Positions 13,690 through 26,701 of a stretch of 64,000 bases of DNA are shown piece by piece. The stretch covers positions 19,315,937 through 19,379,936 of the forward strand of contig OY855905.1 of the NCBI GenBank assembly GCA_963693305.1, given 5' to 3'. How positions within the stretch are numbered: the stretch's first letter is position 1; each line of letters opens with the position of its first letter. Below the pieces are notes generated by a model. That model worked only from the letters and a program-made list of their open reading frames with translations, searched no databases and was not told the origin of the DNA. The position numbers were made by a program, and so were the translations under genes. This DNA comes from Meandrina meandrites. Lineage: Eukaryota > Cnidaria > Anthozoa > Scleractinia > Meandrinidae.

Positions 13690-14350
13690 CTCTTGCAGAC
13701 ATGCATGGTCTTGGTATGTTCTAAATAGAGTATTTTACACGGTTACCAACTGTCATATTGTTCTCTTGGTTCGTTATATAACTAACCGTCTGAAAAGCTG
13801 TTGACTGTAGTAAAATCAAAACTGAAGCGATTGTATTTTTCTAATCACAACGAGCGCAAATAGCGTATCAGCACTCGTAACGAGCCTATCAGCACTCGAA
13901 GCAAAAACATGCAACCCACGCCAAGCGCGGGAAACGGTTATTACGTTTGTTTGTTTGTTTGTTTGTTAGGACATATTCTTAATCTTTAAAAGTGTATATG
14001 AAGTGAACGGCTCTACTTTTAATTGGAAAGTTCATCAGTTTTGATTTACGGAAATGACGAAATTTAATTCTCACGTGCTCCTTCACCCTTGATTGCTCTC
14101 CATGCGTTGACATTTTCGCACGCGTTTTTACCTCTAAACTCACGAACTTCCATTATTTCGGCCCAGCGGTAAATTTTTTGAATTCCATTCAAACCTTACC
14201 GCTAAACTTCTCTACCGGCCAATTAGATGACGACACGAACTTAACTTAATTTTTAATAGAAACAAATTCATGTGCACTTTGAAGGCTCATGGTTGTCACA
14301 GTTTACAACCCTTTTTCAATAAGTGGATAGTTCATTCTCCCAGAACTCAC

Positions 14351-14433
14351 CTTTTCCACGAGGTCCAAGCTTGAAACGATACCATCGCTTGTAAGGAGAA
14401 CGTCAAGGAACTTCTGTACTTTTGAGTTGTCAT
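14351..14433 (-). pseudogene. Copy-A version of the start exon, frameshifted
   Basis: Homologous to the start exon at 22239-22328 with ATG and GTGAGT donor kept, but one base is missing early in the coding part (83 instead of 84 nt). The 5' UTR exons seen beside copy B lie outside the duplicated unit, so this copy also lost its promoter. Confidence 0.5.
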
Positions 14434-15088
14434 TTTTAATCTAGAAACATAGAAGGGTCAGTGTTTGTTTCAGTTTCCTGAATTTTTGAACAACTTGTAA
14501 GCTTTCTTTCTCGAGAGGTCGCGAGCTTGTAGAAATTATATAGTAACTATCTTCACTCCATACCTGTATTGTATCATTTTGTATGTATTTTATCATTTTG
14601 GTAAATCGACTCAAATCTGACTCTTAGTGATATTTTTAAACTAAATAAACTGACTTAAAAAGTAATTTCTTGTTCTATTATCTAAGAAACCTCAATGGTG
14701 GCTCGTGATCACCATGCATAATTGTTTGGTCAGAAGGAAAACTTTGTATCTTTAATTTGCTGCCGAACCCTTCGCCTAAGCCTGCGAAGGCGGACAAACT
14801 TCGCTACAACAGACGACAATTCATCCGCGTATAAAGTTCCGCCCCACGTACAAAGAATTCTATTTAAATTAAAAATATAGTCGTCTAGTCGTAACAGTTA
14901 TTGTCGTACAAAACATTTATTTTCTCGACTTCGGCCCCGCGTGTTAAGTTGAATATCATTGTTTTATGTAAACACTCTTTTTTAAAATAATCTTGTATGC
15001 TGTGGAAAACAGTTTAAATCCCTCGACATTATGCATGGTTGAGCAGCTCTTTCTGTTCAATGCAAAAGGCAGCAACTGTAGCCAGTAA

Positions 15089-15304
15089 ATGATGAATGGA
15101 TTTGGAAATAAAGTGCTTGAAAGAAGTATCAATTCTTCAAAAGCACAGGTGCTTTTTAGTACTTTATTTACAGTCATTTTTATTCTCAGTGCTGCACAGC
15201 AAGCAAAACATCTTTTTAGTAGGACAATTTTCTCCCAGCGGAAGAGTAATTATCTGAAATATAGTTCCGTGAATAGCGCTAATCAAGTTATCACAATAAT
15301 ATGA
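15089..15304 (+). other. Twin of the 71-codon conserved frame
   Basis: One base differs from 4144-4359. See that entry; coding status is unsupported. Confidence 0.2.
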
Positions 15305-18136
15305 ATGTTGGGTGGGCGTCGAACGTTTGGGATATTCTACAATGTACATTTATTTTCTATGCAGGGTCGCCAAATATTTAGAAATACTAGATTACAGCGC
15401 TACGTGTTTGGACAGCACCTCCAATAAGCTAGAAAATAACCAGAGAAATAATCGCACCATGTGCTAGCATCACAAACCCAAATACGTGGAAAGTTAGTAA
15501 ATTGCTTGCTTTAGACACACTTTCAATCAGTTTCAATGTCAACTTAAAGCATATCAATGTGTTGTACTATTAGTTTAAGGCTGTCATTCGGCAGGTCGGT
15601 GCTGATAGTCAAATGCAGTGATGAAATCTTTTTTCTGTGCATGCAGGCAATCGCAGTAACGAGTTCGTCACGGTTTCAATCATGGCCGCTCCTGCCAGAT
15701 GACGAGTTACCTTTTGTGTTTATACTTCTCGCTGGTTAAGCCGACGGATAATTCACCCGCAAAAAGTTGTCCCTTTTGACTACTCGCGTGCTGTTGCAAA
15801 TTTGCGAATGTTTCGACATGTCGTTATTCCTTTCCGAGTTCGGCACTTGAAGCTGTAAGAGGGTTCTAAATTGTGTTGTTAGCCATTAGAAAAATCAAAT
15901 TAACTCTGATCACTGTGGTGAGCTAACTTTGCTGTAGCAAAATCCAATGATTTCCTGACATTTTAGGACGAAGCAAAGAAAATGGCCGATGCACCGAGAA
16001 AGCCAGCAAAATAAGGAACAGTACAGCCGAAACCTGAACGAAAAGCGTTCTTGCTTTCACGAGATTGTTGTTTAACATGAATTTTAGCTGCTTCCAAAAA
16101 ACATGCCTGAGTAATGTGCAATTTGTGAGAGAATTATTTTCACCTGTATAGTTTGATAGTAATATCTACTCTTACCTTTTCAGTGGAAAATTCCTCAAAC
16201 AGGTCTTTGCAATGATATATTTCGTTCGTTCGCTAGGCCCAAAACTCTTTCCAACTTTCGGTGCCTGTGGTAGGACTGTGAACGAGTGTTTCGTGACGTG
16301 CGTGACATTTCTTAGTTCACCTCCAATGGGTGATAGTTTCTTTAAGACTTAGCAGTCTGAAGTAAGGGCGAAAGAATAATTTAACCACGATGTTGTTATA
16401 TCAGCCGTATTGCCGAGTTGTTCTTGGGTTTGCTGTTGAACGACTTGAACTACGGCTTTCGATTTATAATCCAAATCAGCCAATGTCTTTCATTTTAGCA
16501 CATGGTCCGTATTGTTAAAAAAAGATTCCATGTGGAACACAGTCGGTTGCTTCTAAATGCCTGAAATGACATTCTGAAAGATAAATTTTGTTTGGTTAGT
16601 TAAGAGGTACTGAAGTCTAATAACGGAAAAAATCATTATGGGTGATATCACCTTGTACTGTGATGAGCTAAATCTGCTACAGTGAAACCCCGATAAAATA
16701 AAGAAAGTCCCCGGTATAGCGAACGATATTTAGGGCCAAAGTTACTAACTGTACAATGCATTGGAACAAAACCCCGGTAAGACGAAGCCCTCGAATACAC
16801 TTTCCCAGTCCCTTGGCACTTTGTTATATCTAGCTTTCACTGTTCCCTTCTTTCCTGTGCCTCTTTTGTCGTACTGATCTTAGAAAGTTAGCACCGAGTC
16901 TTACTCAATTATCACCTAACTGTGAGAAGGCATCTTTACCAATGTCCTGCGCTTTGTGTAAAATTCATCTACAGATGGCACGAATACATGTTTGTCGCTT
17001 TACGAGAAACATTTTCTCTCCCGATAATACGTTTTTAAAAATATATCATACTTGATACTGTACCTTTATCCGCTGTGGATCAAGAAAGGAAACGTTTCGT
17101 GGTCAAAAACTTCAGATCGCACAAACATTCCAGACAACATTGCCTCGTTAGTGAAACTGAATGCTGCATGGGACCTACAAGGTATTTGTAACTCAAATCT
17201 CCTAAACGAAAGTAGAGCCAAGCTGTGGCAAAATTTAGTGGGGCGATTATTTATTAACAGTGCTTTCATCTGATTGGTCGAACAAACTGCAGCCCGTCGA
17301 TTGTTGGTTAACGTCACGTATGAATTATCAACTTACTGAATTTAGGCTATTTCCTAGAAACAGTAATTCCAAGAAAAGTGAATTTATTATAATTCGGTTT
17401 TCGCTTGTGTTATCTTTTTTTTTAATTTCACAGGGAAAGCGATTTGTAGATGGACTCAGTTTAATTTACCGATACATTAACTAGGTAAGCAAGTAAAGTC
17501 AGTGTAAAACTGACGCTTTTAGTAACAAAGGCGTATTCGTGTTTTCAACGCAAACTGGCTAAGGTTCTGTACCATGTTTACATAACAATTTCGTGGAAAA
17601 GCAAAATTTGCTTGACCTACAGCGCTTAATCGTCCCCCTTTCTTACAATTTTACCAAATTAAACGCCTGGGAACAAATCAGCCCATACATGTGACATCGG
17701 AAAAACCGAAACTCATCAACGACAACAACGTTGCAAGCTATATTATTTTTGTAACAAGAGAAGAGAACGGGCAAAGTGAAAACCTACCAAAGAAAGTAAG
17801 GTTCTGTTTGAACGGCCTTCCTGAAAAGCGCTGATACCTGCGTTGCATCGTGCCAATCCTTGTTCTTGATTTTTAGAAGGATTTCCACTTTCACCCGCCA
17901 CACAAAAACCTTTCCAGGTGTATGTTAATCAATATTAGTTCCTACCGTACTCTTACGAAATATATTTTTTAATTCTAATATGTAGCCTCGATTTCATGCT
18001 CACGGAAGCCTTTCCTCTAAATAATTCTGTCTAAAATAGTAATACCGGAAACAAGTCATCATTTTATCCGTAGATGGATCCTCTTTGGAAAAGGTAATTA
18101 ACTTTTGGTGCAAACAGCTGAGACAGCTGACGTTAA

Positions 18137-18519
18137 AGGGACACTGTCACGAGCATAACTTCAAAAATTGAACAGCCCGAAAACATGTTTACACCATTGG
18201 AAACCTATTAACAGTGGTTAAGTTTTCTTAAAATTACTATACCAGTGTACTGAAGCTAAATATAGAGTGATATCATTGTGATACCATCGGGAGCTTTTGA
18301 TCTCAACTTGAAAAAGTCAGCCTGACTTTTTCAAGGTCTGTCCTTGTGGTTTGGAACAATTGATGAAAACTATTTACTATCGCCCTCTGCTTTAAATAAT
18401 TTGCTAGGTATGATTCCCTTTACGTTCTAGGAGCATTTCCTGCGTGGTTGAAAGTACTTAGTCGTAATCTTGTTGCCGTTTTACTAAAAAAGCCAAAAAA
18501 TGTCCGTGACAGTGTCCCT
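18137..18519. mobile_element. TTAA-target MITE (383 bp)
   Basis: Perfect terminal inverted repeats AGGGACACTGTCACG ... CGTGACAGTGTCCCT with TTAA on both sides (18133-18136, 18520-18523). Copy A (9583-9590) has a single TTAA at the same place, giving a clean empty site. Non-coding, probably mobilised by a piggyBac-type transposase in trans. Confidence 0.9.
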
Positions 18520-21325
18520 TTAATGTGTTCTTCATGGGTAGGTTTTGAAAAGATTTCTTTCTCGTTACAAATAGTCTAAAAGCATCCTGTCACAATCAGT
18601 TACTACTAACATTTTCACGGACTGCTTACTCTTTTTTTTTGCCAAGTTGTTCAGTTGGTCAAAAGAAGTCGTGCAATATGCTCCAACCAATCACAGCAGT
18701 TCTTGTTGGGCGACAAGCGGCAAAGGATCTCATATCGCACGGCACGCATTCGGATGTCACTCATAGTCATTTGAGACAAACTAGAATTAAAAGAGACTTT
18801 TGCAGTATGTTTGAAGGAAGTATTTTCCATCTTGCTAAGATTCGTTTTTCATTGGATGATATTATGAGTGATACACACGAATGTCTTGGAACTCACCGGA
18901 GTCGGAGAGGAATGAAACTGAACATCGGTGACTTGACTGAGAGTATTTAGTTTCAATATTACCACAACGACGAAGACTACACCAACAACAGCAACAGCAA
19001 CATCAACAACAAACCTTTATTTGTGCTCATTATGAATTTACAAGATAGGATACATATACAATAATTAAGTGAACACAAACTCTACTGTGTGTTCATTCCC
19101 CTTTAGAAATCATCCTTCTGTTGGGATTTTCGTGTAAGTTCGGGCAGTGTTGTTTTCACTTTGACGCCCCTGCAAAGCGAGACATAATAAGAGATATTGT
19201 CTCAGCTCACAATCAGTGATACACGGGGATATAGATAGGAATTTGTACGACGTTATCAATAATCACACTTTTATTAACTCAAATACCACGCGAAAGGCTC
19301 TGTTTGTAAAAAGGCGTGTTTGTAAAAGTAACTACAACAAGCAAGTTCCACGGATAGGTGTTTTGTTTATTATGAGTAATTTACAGCAGAAAGGTTTTTT
19401 CACATTCCCTTGACTTCCCATATGCAGTGCATCATTATCGCATAGTTGAACCTTCGTGTTATCATGAGTAAGGCAAGGTGGAATACTGCCACGGGATTGA
19501 CGAGAACATCAAGCCTGAAACATTTTTGTTTATCTTTTAGGGCACCAGATCGTGAATAGCAGTGTTTGTGTTTACCTGTTTCTGCCTGCAAATCATGCTT
19601 TTGTTTGTTTTCATACCTGGCGAAGTATATGACTTCGGATTCGTCTATTCTCCTCGGATACTCGTGTCATAACGATTATGTCGCTGAAAGATAGACAATT
19701 GCAAATCTTATTAAGGGTTTGTTACCATATTTGTTGTCGTTCATGGATTGTTTCCTTTACCTCAGAATACTACATTTCGCTTTCTGTGTCAAGCAAACTA
19801 TCATTGTAGGGCATATAAGGTTTGTGTAACAGCAAGCTAATTTATTAATATTGGAAAATTAGTACTTAATACATTAGTACACAGTACTGCATGTCATCGT
19901 GTTATCTGATTCCACTTCTAACTTATAATATATTGTAAATATTTTAGTATTTTTACCAATTTTGGCATTTTATACGAATATTGAGATTTTGCTATTTTTA
20001 AATTTATTTCACAGTGCCCTAGATTAGTGTGTTTTTTTACTGCTGTTTCAGTAAATAAGGGTATTTTTATTAATTGCTTTTTAATAGAAATTTTATGGGC
20101 TCGAATTTAATGCTAAAATTGTAGATTCGTACGTAAATGAACTTTAGATTGTATGAATTAAAATATGTAAATAAGCTTGTATATTTTGTTAATGAGTATT
20201 TTTCAAACAAAATGTGTTTTAATTATTATTATTATTATTGTATTTTAGAGATCCACCAAATGAAGATTATAATAATTAAAAAAAATATTGTTATTATTAT
20301 TTATATGAGTGTGCATGTGAATTTACGTTCACTAATGTTAAGAAGTTTTGAAGTAACTTACTTAAAACTTTGGTACAAATCTCTTTCAGTTGATTCCCTC
20401 ATCTCGAAGCGATCCTGTTTAAAATAAAAATATGTTTTGGGGAATACGTGAACTTGATTAGGAATAATTATCACAGATTGCGTTTTGAGTTGGATATTCA
20501 CTTTTTTGATTATATGACAAGCCAAAAAGTTTGTTTGGTGTAAGGTGTTGCAAAAACAGCTCCCTTAAGAAACACATTTTAAACTCTCTTATTCGCCACA
20601 TAGTTGTCAAGTTTGTCTTTTTGTATTCGTACGGTATGCATTGCATAGAGCTTTCAAAGAATTTAGAGAACTTGAAAAATATTAATCTTTTATACAGCAA
20701 ATCCTTCCGTCATTTGGGCTATCCATAGTATAGTGCCATAGATGTTTATGTTAGTGGGCTTGGCGATTTTTTTTGTAGTCCCTTGTGTCCGATGTCTGAT
20801 ATTGTGGAGACGTTTATGAATGTCTTTCTCATCCCTCCCCCCTTCACCCTAGCTTCTTTAGAGAACTTTTTGCAACGTGCGTTTATGTCTTTAGGTTTGA
20901 TTTTTGTAGCCACGTACCTGAAGATAGGCAGGCTGATATCCGATCCCCCTGGAAAAAATGAGCGAAAAGAGAACATCTCCGTTATCTTGTTAATTTTGTA
21001 CAATCGTTGTTTCTTTATTAGATTTTCCATGGAGGTGCCCAATTGATTTTCGGTATTTATTGTCCAAATAGGAACTATCACTAGAAACTTGAATTTCCGC
21101 TTTCCATGGAGCTATGTTTATAACAGGAACAGTTGCAATTTAGACAAAATATTACCGTTCTTATTTCCTTTCAGGACAAGTGCAAAAGATACTTTGAAAT
21201 ACGCAATTGCAAATAACGGTAATGAGGAGTTGATCTTTCAGATAAAATAGAATAAGCGCAGAATGAAATACATTTCTACATTGTAACGTTACCATTTTCA
21301 TATTATTTGCTTTTACATCTCTCAC

Positions 21326-21377
21326 CCAACGGGGCTGTGAACTCCACAGGGACCAGTGTCTTGTTGAACCAAGTGTC
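21326..21377 (-). CDS. Predicted 52-nt exon of unknown host gene (open copy)
   Basis: Minus strand, open, between AG and GTGAGA. It would join the start exon at 22239-22328 in frame (phase 0 to phase 0) and ends in phase 1. The encoded pattern DxxxNKTLxPVxFTAxxG is shared with the copy at 1909-1960. I do not recognise the family. Confidence 0.4.
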
Positions 21378-21596
21378 CTCTTGCAGACATGCGTGGTCTT
21401 GGTATGTTCTAAGAAGAGTATTTGACATGGTTACCAAATTGTTCACTTGGCTCGGTTTCTTAACAGCGTAACGGGCCAATCAACACTCAAAGCAAAAACA
21501 TGCAACCCACGCTAAGCGATGGAAATGGGTGATTTGTCAAGTAATGATTGTTTTGGTTTCTGAGTGATCACAAAACAGGAACAGCATGCGTCTTTG

Positions 21597-21773
21597 AATA
21601 GGCCATTTTCGTATTCTCGGTTTTGAACTGGAACTAGCGTGCAATGGAGGCTAATGCGGGGGAATGTCATTAAAAACACCTTCATCTCATTTGCATTAGA
21701 AAAGATTTGCCGGCATTAGCCTCCATTGCAAGCTAGTTCCAGTTCGATACCGAGAATACGAAAATGGCCTATT
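21597..21773. mobile_element. Short foldback MITE (177 bp)
   Basis: Starts AATAGGCCATTTTCGTATTC and ends with its inverse; most of the element pairs with itself. It is absent from the matching place in copy A, so it inserted after the duplication. Non-coding. Confidence 0.8.
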
Positions 21774-22238
21774 GTCTCGTGTTATTACGTTTGTTTGTTT
21801 GTTTGTTAGGACATATTCTAAAGCTTTAAAAGTGTATATGAAGTGAACTGCTCTACTTTTAATTGGAAAGTTCATCAGTTTTGATTTAAGAAAGTGACGA
21901 AATCAATTCTCAAGTGCGCATGATTAGTTTGTTGTTTCAGTGATGCGTAACCACGTGTTCCTTCACGCTTGATTGCTCTCCATGCGTTGACATTTTCGCG
22001 CGCGTTTTTACCTCTCAACCCACCTCTAAATGTATTGTTTTGGTCGAGCAGTAAATTTTTGAATTCCAGTCAAACTTTACAGCCAAACTTCTCTACCGGC
22101 GAATTAAAATAAGGACGTTAACTTAACTTCCTTTTTCATCGAGAAAAAAAAAAATACATGTCTACTTTGGAAGCACGTGGTTGTTGTAGTTAACAGCACT
22201 TTTTCAATAAGTGGATAGTTCATTCTCCCAGAACTCAC

Positions 22239-22328
22239 CTTTTCCACGAGGTCCAAGCTTGAAACGATACCATCGCTTGTAAGGAGGACGTCAAGGAACT
22301 TCTGTACTTTTCGAGTTGTCATTTCAAT
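22239..22328 (-). CDS. Predicted start exon of unknown host gene
   Basis: On the minus strand an acceptor (TGTTTCTAG) precedes six UTR bases and an ATG at 22322. Twenty-eight codons follow without a stop and end in AAG, directly before a textbook donor GTGAGT. The peptide begins MTTRKVQKF and is amphipathic, with no domain I recognise. The 5' UTR exons at 22944-23011 and from 23453 lie upstream and the 52-nt exon at 21326-21377 lies downstream in the matching phase. The copy in the neighbouring duplicate is frameshifted. Confidence 0.5.
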
Positions 22329-22943
22329 CTAGAAACATAGAAGGGTCAGTGCTTGTTTCAGTTTCCTGAATTTTTCAAACAACTTGGAAAGTTTCCTTTG
22401 TAGAAATTATATAGTACCTACGTTAACTCCATACATGTATGACTCTCTAAAATATCTGATATTTTATCATTTTAGTAAATCGTATCGAATCTGTCATTTA
22501 TTTAAGGTGTAGACACTGTACAAGGGGAGACTTTGTTTAACAATGTAACACTAACATACTCGACTAGTATGCTGCGTTTATAAAATTTCGTTTCTTTTTA
22601 TTGTTAGGTTTGGAAGTCAACGCCAATATACCGGAGCGATTTTGAATGGGAGAGCAGCTCTTTACGCAAATCCAGACCTTTGTTGTGCTTGGAAGAATCA
22701 AGGAAAACAGTAATACTCACGAGAAAAGCTGTAAGATCAGTTGTATTCGAGTCGCAAATGCCAGGTGCACTCCAGTTTTCTTGTGTCGGAATCGCGAAGA
22801 GTGTGCGTCCAATGTTTGGAGAAAGAAAATGTGATATTACCTCAAACCGCTAGGGTAGAGCATAGAAAATGTGTTACAAAACTGTAATAAAACATTAAAA
22901 TCCTTTCATAGCGCTAGTAATATAATGATTTCTCTGTACTTAC

Positions 22944-23011
22944 TTGCAATCCCTATCCTGAATGTTCCTGAATGATGGGTCCTATTCGATTAGTTGGCTA
23001 CTGGACACAAC
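22944..23011 (-). other. Predicted 5' UTR exon
   Basis: Minus strand: acceptor TTTTCTTGTAG, 68 bases with stops in all three frames, then donor GTAAGTAC. Strong splice signals plus no coding frame fit a non-coding leader exon of the gene starting at 22322. Confidence 0.45.
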
Positions 23012-23452
23012 CTACAAGAAAATAAGAATCGGATTAGAAATTACGAGGTCCCTTTACAGTTAAATACATTTTGCAAGAGTGTAAAAACGTGTCTCGTGCG
23101 TAAGGATGAGCCGTTGACGTGAAGCTCATGCTAAACACACCTCGCTGAGCACACGAGGCTCTTCGTAGATTTTGTTTAGTAGTTGAGCATCCGGTGCTTT
23201 CTACTGGTTTATACCCGCAAGATATGTAACAACACCATCACTACACGGGAGAACCGAAAGCACACTTGTCAACTGACAAGAAAAGTTGATTAGGCTCATG
23301 AAACTAGGTTCTACTGTCGCACCACGTGTATAATTGCATTCAACAACCGTAAACGAAATATAACTCTACAACGTAGACGTAACTCTTTCGTAAACGAAAT
23401 ATAACTCTACAACGTTAGCAGCATGTAAAAAAAGGGAAAAGTTGAAACTTAC

Positions 23453-23610
23453 CGTGCTTTACGCTTTAGACGGCTAAATTACAACCCCTTCGTCTTATAG
23501 TGGGCCTGTTTACTCTCCTTGTAAAACCAGTATAATGTAGCAGCTGGCATGACGTCTAAAGCAGCTGCGACTGCGCGGGAAAATCGCGCGCGAGCACAAA
23601 CTTTTAACGT
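23453..23610 (-). other. Possible first exon and promoter region
   Basis: A minus-strand donor (ACG|GTAAGT) at 23452 ends a leader that begins in a CpG-rich patch near 23575-23610. The start of transcription is a guess. Confidence 0.3.
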
Positions 23611-25810
23611 ATCTTGGCCAACATGGTGACTATCTATCAAATGTTGCGTTATCTGCGTTACAAAGATCATCTTTTGACTTGTTTCACTGAAACTGCTGCC
23701 AGCACGGTTGGTCTTACATCCTCGATTTCTAAAATACCTCTTCCTTGCGGATCAAAGATGTGTTTCCACAAGGTTGTACTACTGGACTTTTCTTCTCCTG
23801 AAAGGTCATGTTTTCCTCTGTTGTTGTATTGTCGTTTCTGGTCTGTTGATCTGTTTCACGCAACGATCATAGCTTTAAAACTGAACGCGGTGTCTTGAAC
23901 AGTCCAGGTTCCATTTGCCTCTAGCCAAGTAACTTACAAAAACCAAATCCCAGTCGTTGCTATTGAAAGAAACATCCACTTTAAGACGACTTTAGGCAGA
24001 AAATCTGTCGATGCGTTATTTTTGGCTCCTGGTCGGCGTCATCGCACTGATAATACTTTCGCCAAAAGCTTTGAAATTTGCTGCGTACGTGGGAAAGCCC
24101 CAGAGTCACTTACAGACTTACATTGTCCATGATAATGACATCATGCATAAAATGATCACGCTTTGTTCCGTATATTCAATGCTTAAGCTTTTTTAACCGC
24201 ATGTGAATTTAAACGTTCAAGTTTAAAGCGACAGACAGTGATAAACTGTTTGGATAAAAACGAAAATGCATTCATTCAAGTGCGGTATTTAATGCGTCAT
24301 AGGACTGAATTTGCCCGGGCCTGTATCGTTCACAGCGCCAACTCAGTGAACCGTTCCCCGAATACTATTCTTTTCAAAATCTGTTTGTTTCTTTAAGTAG
24401 AGAAACCGGCTTTTGCCAATCCATGTCAATCACTAGAACAAGAGAGCAATTCACTTGTTGCTAAGGCGATGGTCTTTTCGTTGAATCACTTTCCCGAACG
24501 AGGTATCAACATTTATTCATAATTTGCCTTTAAACTCTTAGTAGGTAAACGGCCCATGGAAATTTATGCATGAGTGTACATTCGAGAACAATCCATGGTT
24601 GTTAAATTTCGATTCAACTGTATTTTTGTGAATGCATTTCGTGCCTGTCTCGCTATTTACCTTTTCGTAGGACGTCGATATACAATTTTTACCCACAGTG
24701 TGTAGTTACTGTCGAGAAGAAAGATTATGAGATGATAAATCGAATTTCAATCTAAAGGAGAATCAAATGTCTTGGTTTATAGATCACCATAACCAAACGA
24801 ACGATACCGAAAGTGATGGATAGGCTGGCAATAAGAGGGTAAATAAGTTCTAAATGTTTTGTTTGCTGAATGCCAGTGCGCTAAGAGGAGGCAAACCAAT
24901 CTGTCCAGTTGGTGACTCTGGAATTTAAATCCATTACAAGACAAAGTCTACAATACAGTCGGGCTTTTGAATCACAAATGAAGAGTGTTGATTTCGTTCC
25001 CCTCCCTCCCCCTCCTCACTCTTCATCTAGACTCGCTCCTACTCTCTAGGACGCTTTTCTACTCTCTCCCAAGGCTCTCCCGAGTTCTAATCCAACATGG
25101 CGCGCGCTCGCCTGATCAAAAAGCGATCGCTCTCTAAAATACGCCTGCATTGTGGCTATTGCAAGACAAGGAAACGATGACTCATCTTGAGCAGTTATTT
25201 ATTGAGTATCTAACATCGATTCGTGCATTCATCGTTGCGGGTACAGAAACAACGGTGGGGGGGGGGGGGGGGGGAAGGAGAGGAGGCACAGACTAAAGAG
25301 GGGGACTAAAGTATGGGGGAGGAAAATTTGGGTAGAGCGAAGACGAAGAGACAACAAAATGAAAATAAACATTGTTTCCTTTAGTAAATTAACTTTATTA
25401 GTAACAGTAATTGGACTGGGTGCAGTATAATCAATGAAGGGAGTAATCGGGCGAGTAATTTCGAAATGGCCGAGCATTCAATAAACACGTTCTTTCCGTG
25501 TGATGGAAATAACTACTGCTGATCGTTCGCTAGCTCAAGGCGTAAGATCTAGAGTCGCGCCGAACCCGACGATCGAAGCGTCAAAAAGTTGACTTGGCTG
25601 GTAGTTCAGTTTAATTAATAGCTTTTAACTCTATAGAAGCCAGCCCTCAAAACAGTCAAAATTGACCACATTTGTTGTTACTTCAACATATTTCAACCGC
25701 ACTAACAATCCATGACGCTTTAGACTCATGTGTAGAAGGATTTATTGCGTATGCAAAACAAAGGTAACAGATGGAATTGCTAGAGCTATAGTTCATCATT
25801 CCTGCTTTCA
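23611..25810. other. Host non-coding stretch
   Basis: No gene is supported. It holds a pyrimidine-rich stretch at 24995-25085 and a G run of about 17 at 25257-25274. Short open frames lack domains. Confidence 0.4.
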
Positions 25811-25814
25811 TTAA

Positions 25815-26223
25815 GGTGGGGGTATACCCGATTTTGAGTGAAATTTTAATAGGTTTAAGGAAGGGATAGAGGATAGAAAATTATTTTTGAAACACCAACA
25901 GACAGTTGACCCCCACGCAAGAGCACCCCAGGTTGTCAGGGGACTGTTTGGGTGTCCATATACTAATTTTTAACTTCAAATTCTAATTTTAAAATCACAT
26001 TAAATCCTTAATATTTCTTATTTCTCCAAATTTTACTAATCCTTTGAGAAAAACTATCTCTTTCCAAACATCCCCAAAAATCACCAAAAAATTTACAAAA
26101 CACCGCTTATCATAGCTTTGTGAAATGAGCATAGAGTTTCTGGATTGCTTGAAACGCAGACGAGATATTCGCATTAAACCCAAGCTTAGCGGTGGAAAAA
26201 CAGGCTTCAGGTGTACCCCCGCC
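25815..26223. mobile_element. TTAA-target MITE (409 bp)
   Basis: Imperfect inverted ends GGTGGGGGTATACC ... GGTGTACCCCCGCC flanked by TTAA at 25811-25814 and 26224-26227. It is the fourth element in the window with this target preference but its ends differ from the others. Non-coding. Confidence 0.7.
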
Positions 26224-26399
26224 TTAAGGCAGTCGTGCAGATAAGTACACGACCGGATCCTAACTCCTCCGGCACTGCTAATGTGCATGATTTCGTGTGT
26301 TTTACAATTAATATATACCTAGAATTAGCAAACTTTGTGCATTTGAGGAGCAGTTTTTGGCCCATGAAGCTGTTCCAGAAAGGGAGTCAAAAATAGCAG

Positions 26400-26701
26400 T
26401 TATGGATTCGTGCGGCCTTTACAAGGAATATGAACTGCTGGACAAAATTCACATGGAAGGAATACAGCCAGAAGTTCTTGTTGTGCTGCTTTATCTGTCG
26501 TTAGTTTACGAAATTATCACTGGCATCAAAAGAAGAGGACAACAATCAATTGAAAAGATGAGAAAAGTCTCAGTTAGGCTTGGGAAGCCATCACGCGGCA
26601 ATGATCGAATGACAGGCACAAGACTGCAAACACGAATCACCGACAATTCGCATCAAACATACCGACATTTTGTTCAGATGAGAATTTTAGCGCGAGATTG
26701 A
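26400..26701 (+). CDS. Possible MOZART2-like exon or pseudogene
   Basis: The frame from ATG at 26402 follows an acceptor-like AATAGCAG and encodes about 99 residues. The first part has a YELL...GIQPEVLVVLLYL pattern recalling the conserved helix of MOZART2 gamma-tubulin complex proteins. The rest is basic and not recognised. The similarity is by eye and weak. It may be a retained exon, a decayed copy or chance. Confidence 0.25.

Larger units (their letters stand above)
3634..14624 (+). repeat. Segmental duplication, copy A (about 11 kb)
   Basis: From the block starting GTGATATTTTTAAACT the sequence aligns collinearly with 14625 onward, at high but imperfect identity, up to the junction with copy B. 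The copies are direct and adjacent. Copy A is longer because it holds about 1.3 kb at 6618-7916 and two TTAA-type transposons at 8603-9507 and 9853-10958 that copy B lacks. The unit holds no clear gene except exon-like pieces at its right end. Confidence 0.9.
14625..22495 (+). repeat. Segmental duplication, copy B (about 7.9 kb)
   Basis: Direct, adjacent homologue of 3634-14624. Compared with A it lacks three inserts but carries its own: the TTAA element at 18137-18519 and an inverted-repeat element at 21597-21773. The right boundary is where similarity fades, near 22490. Confidence 0.9.
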
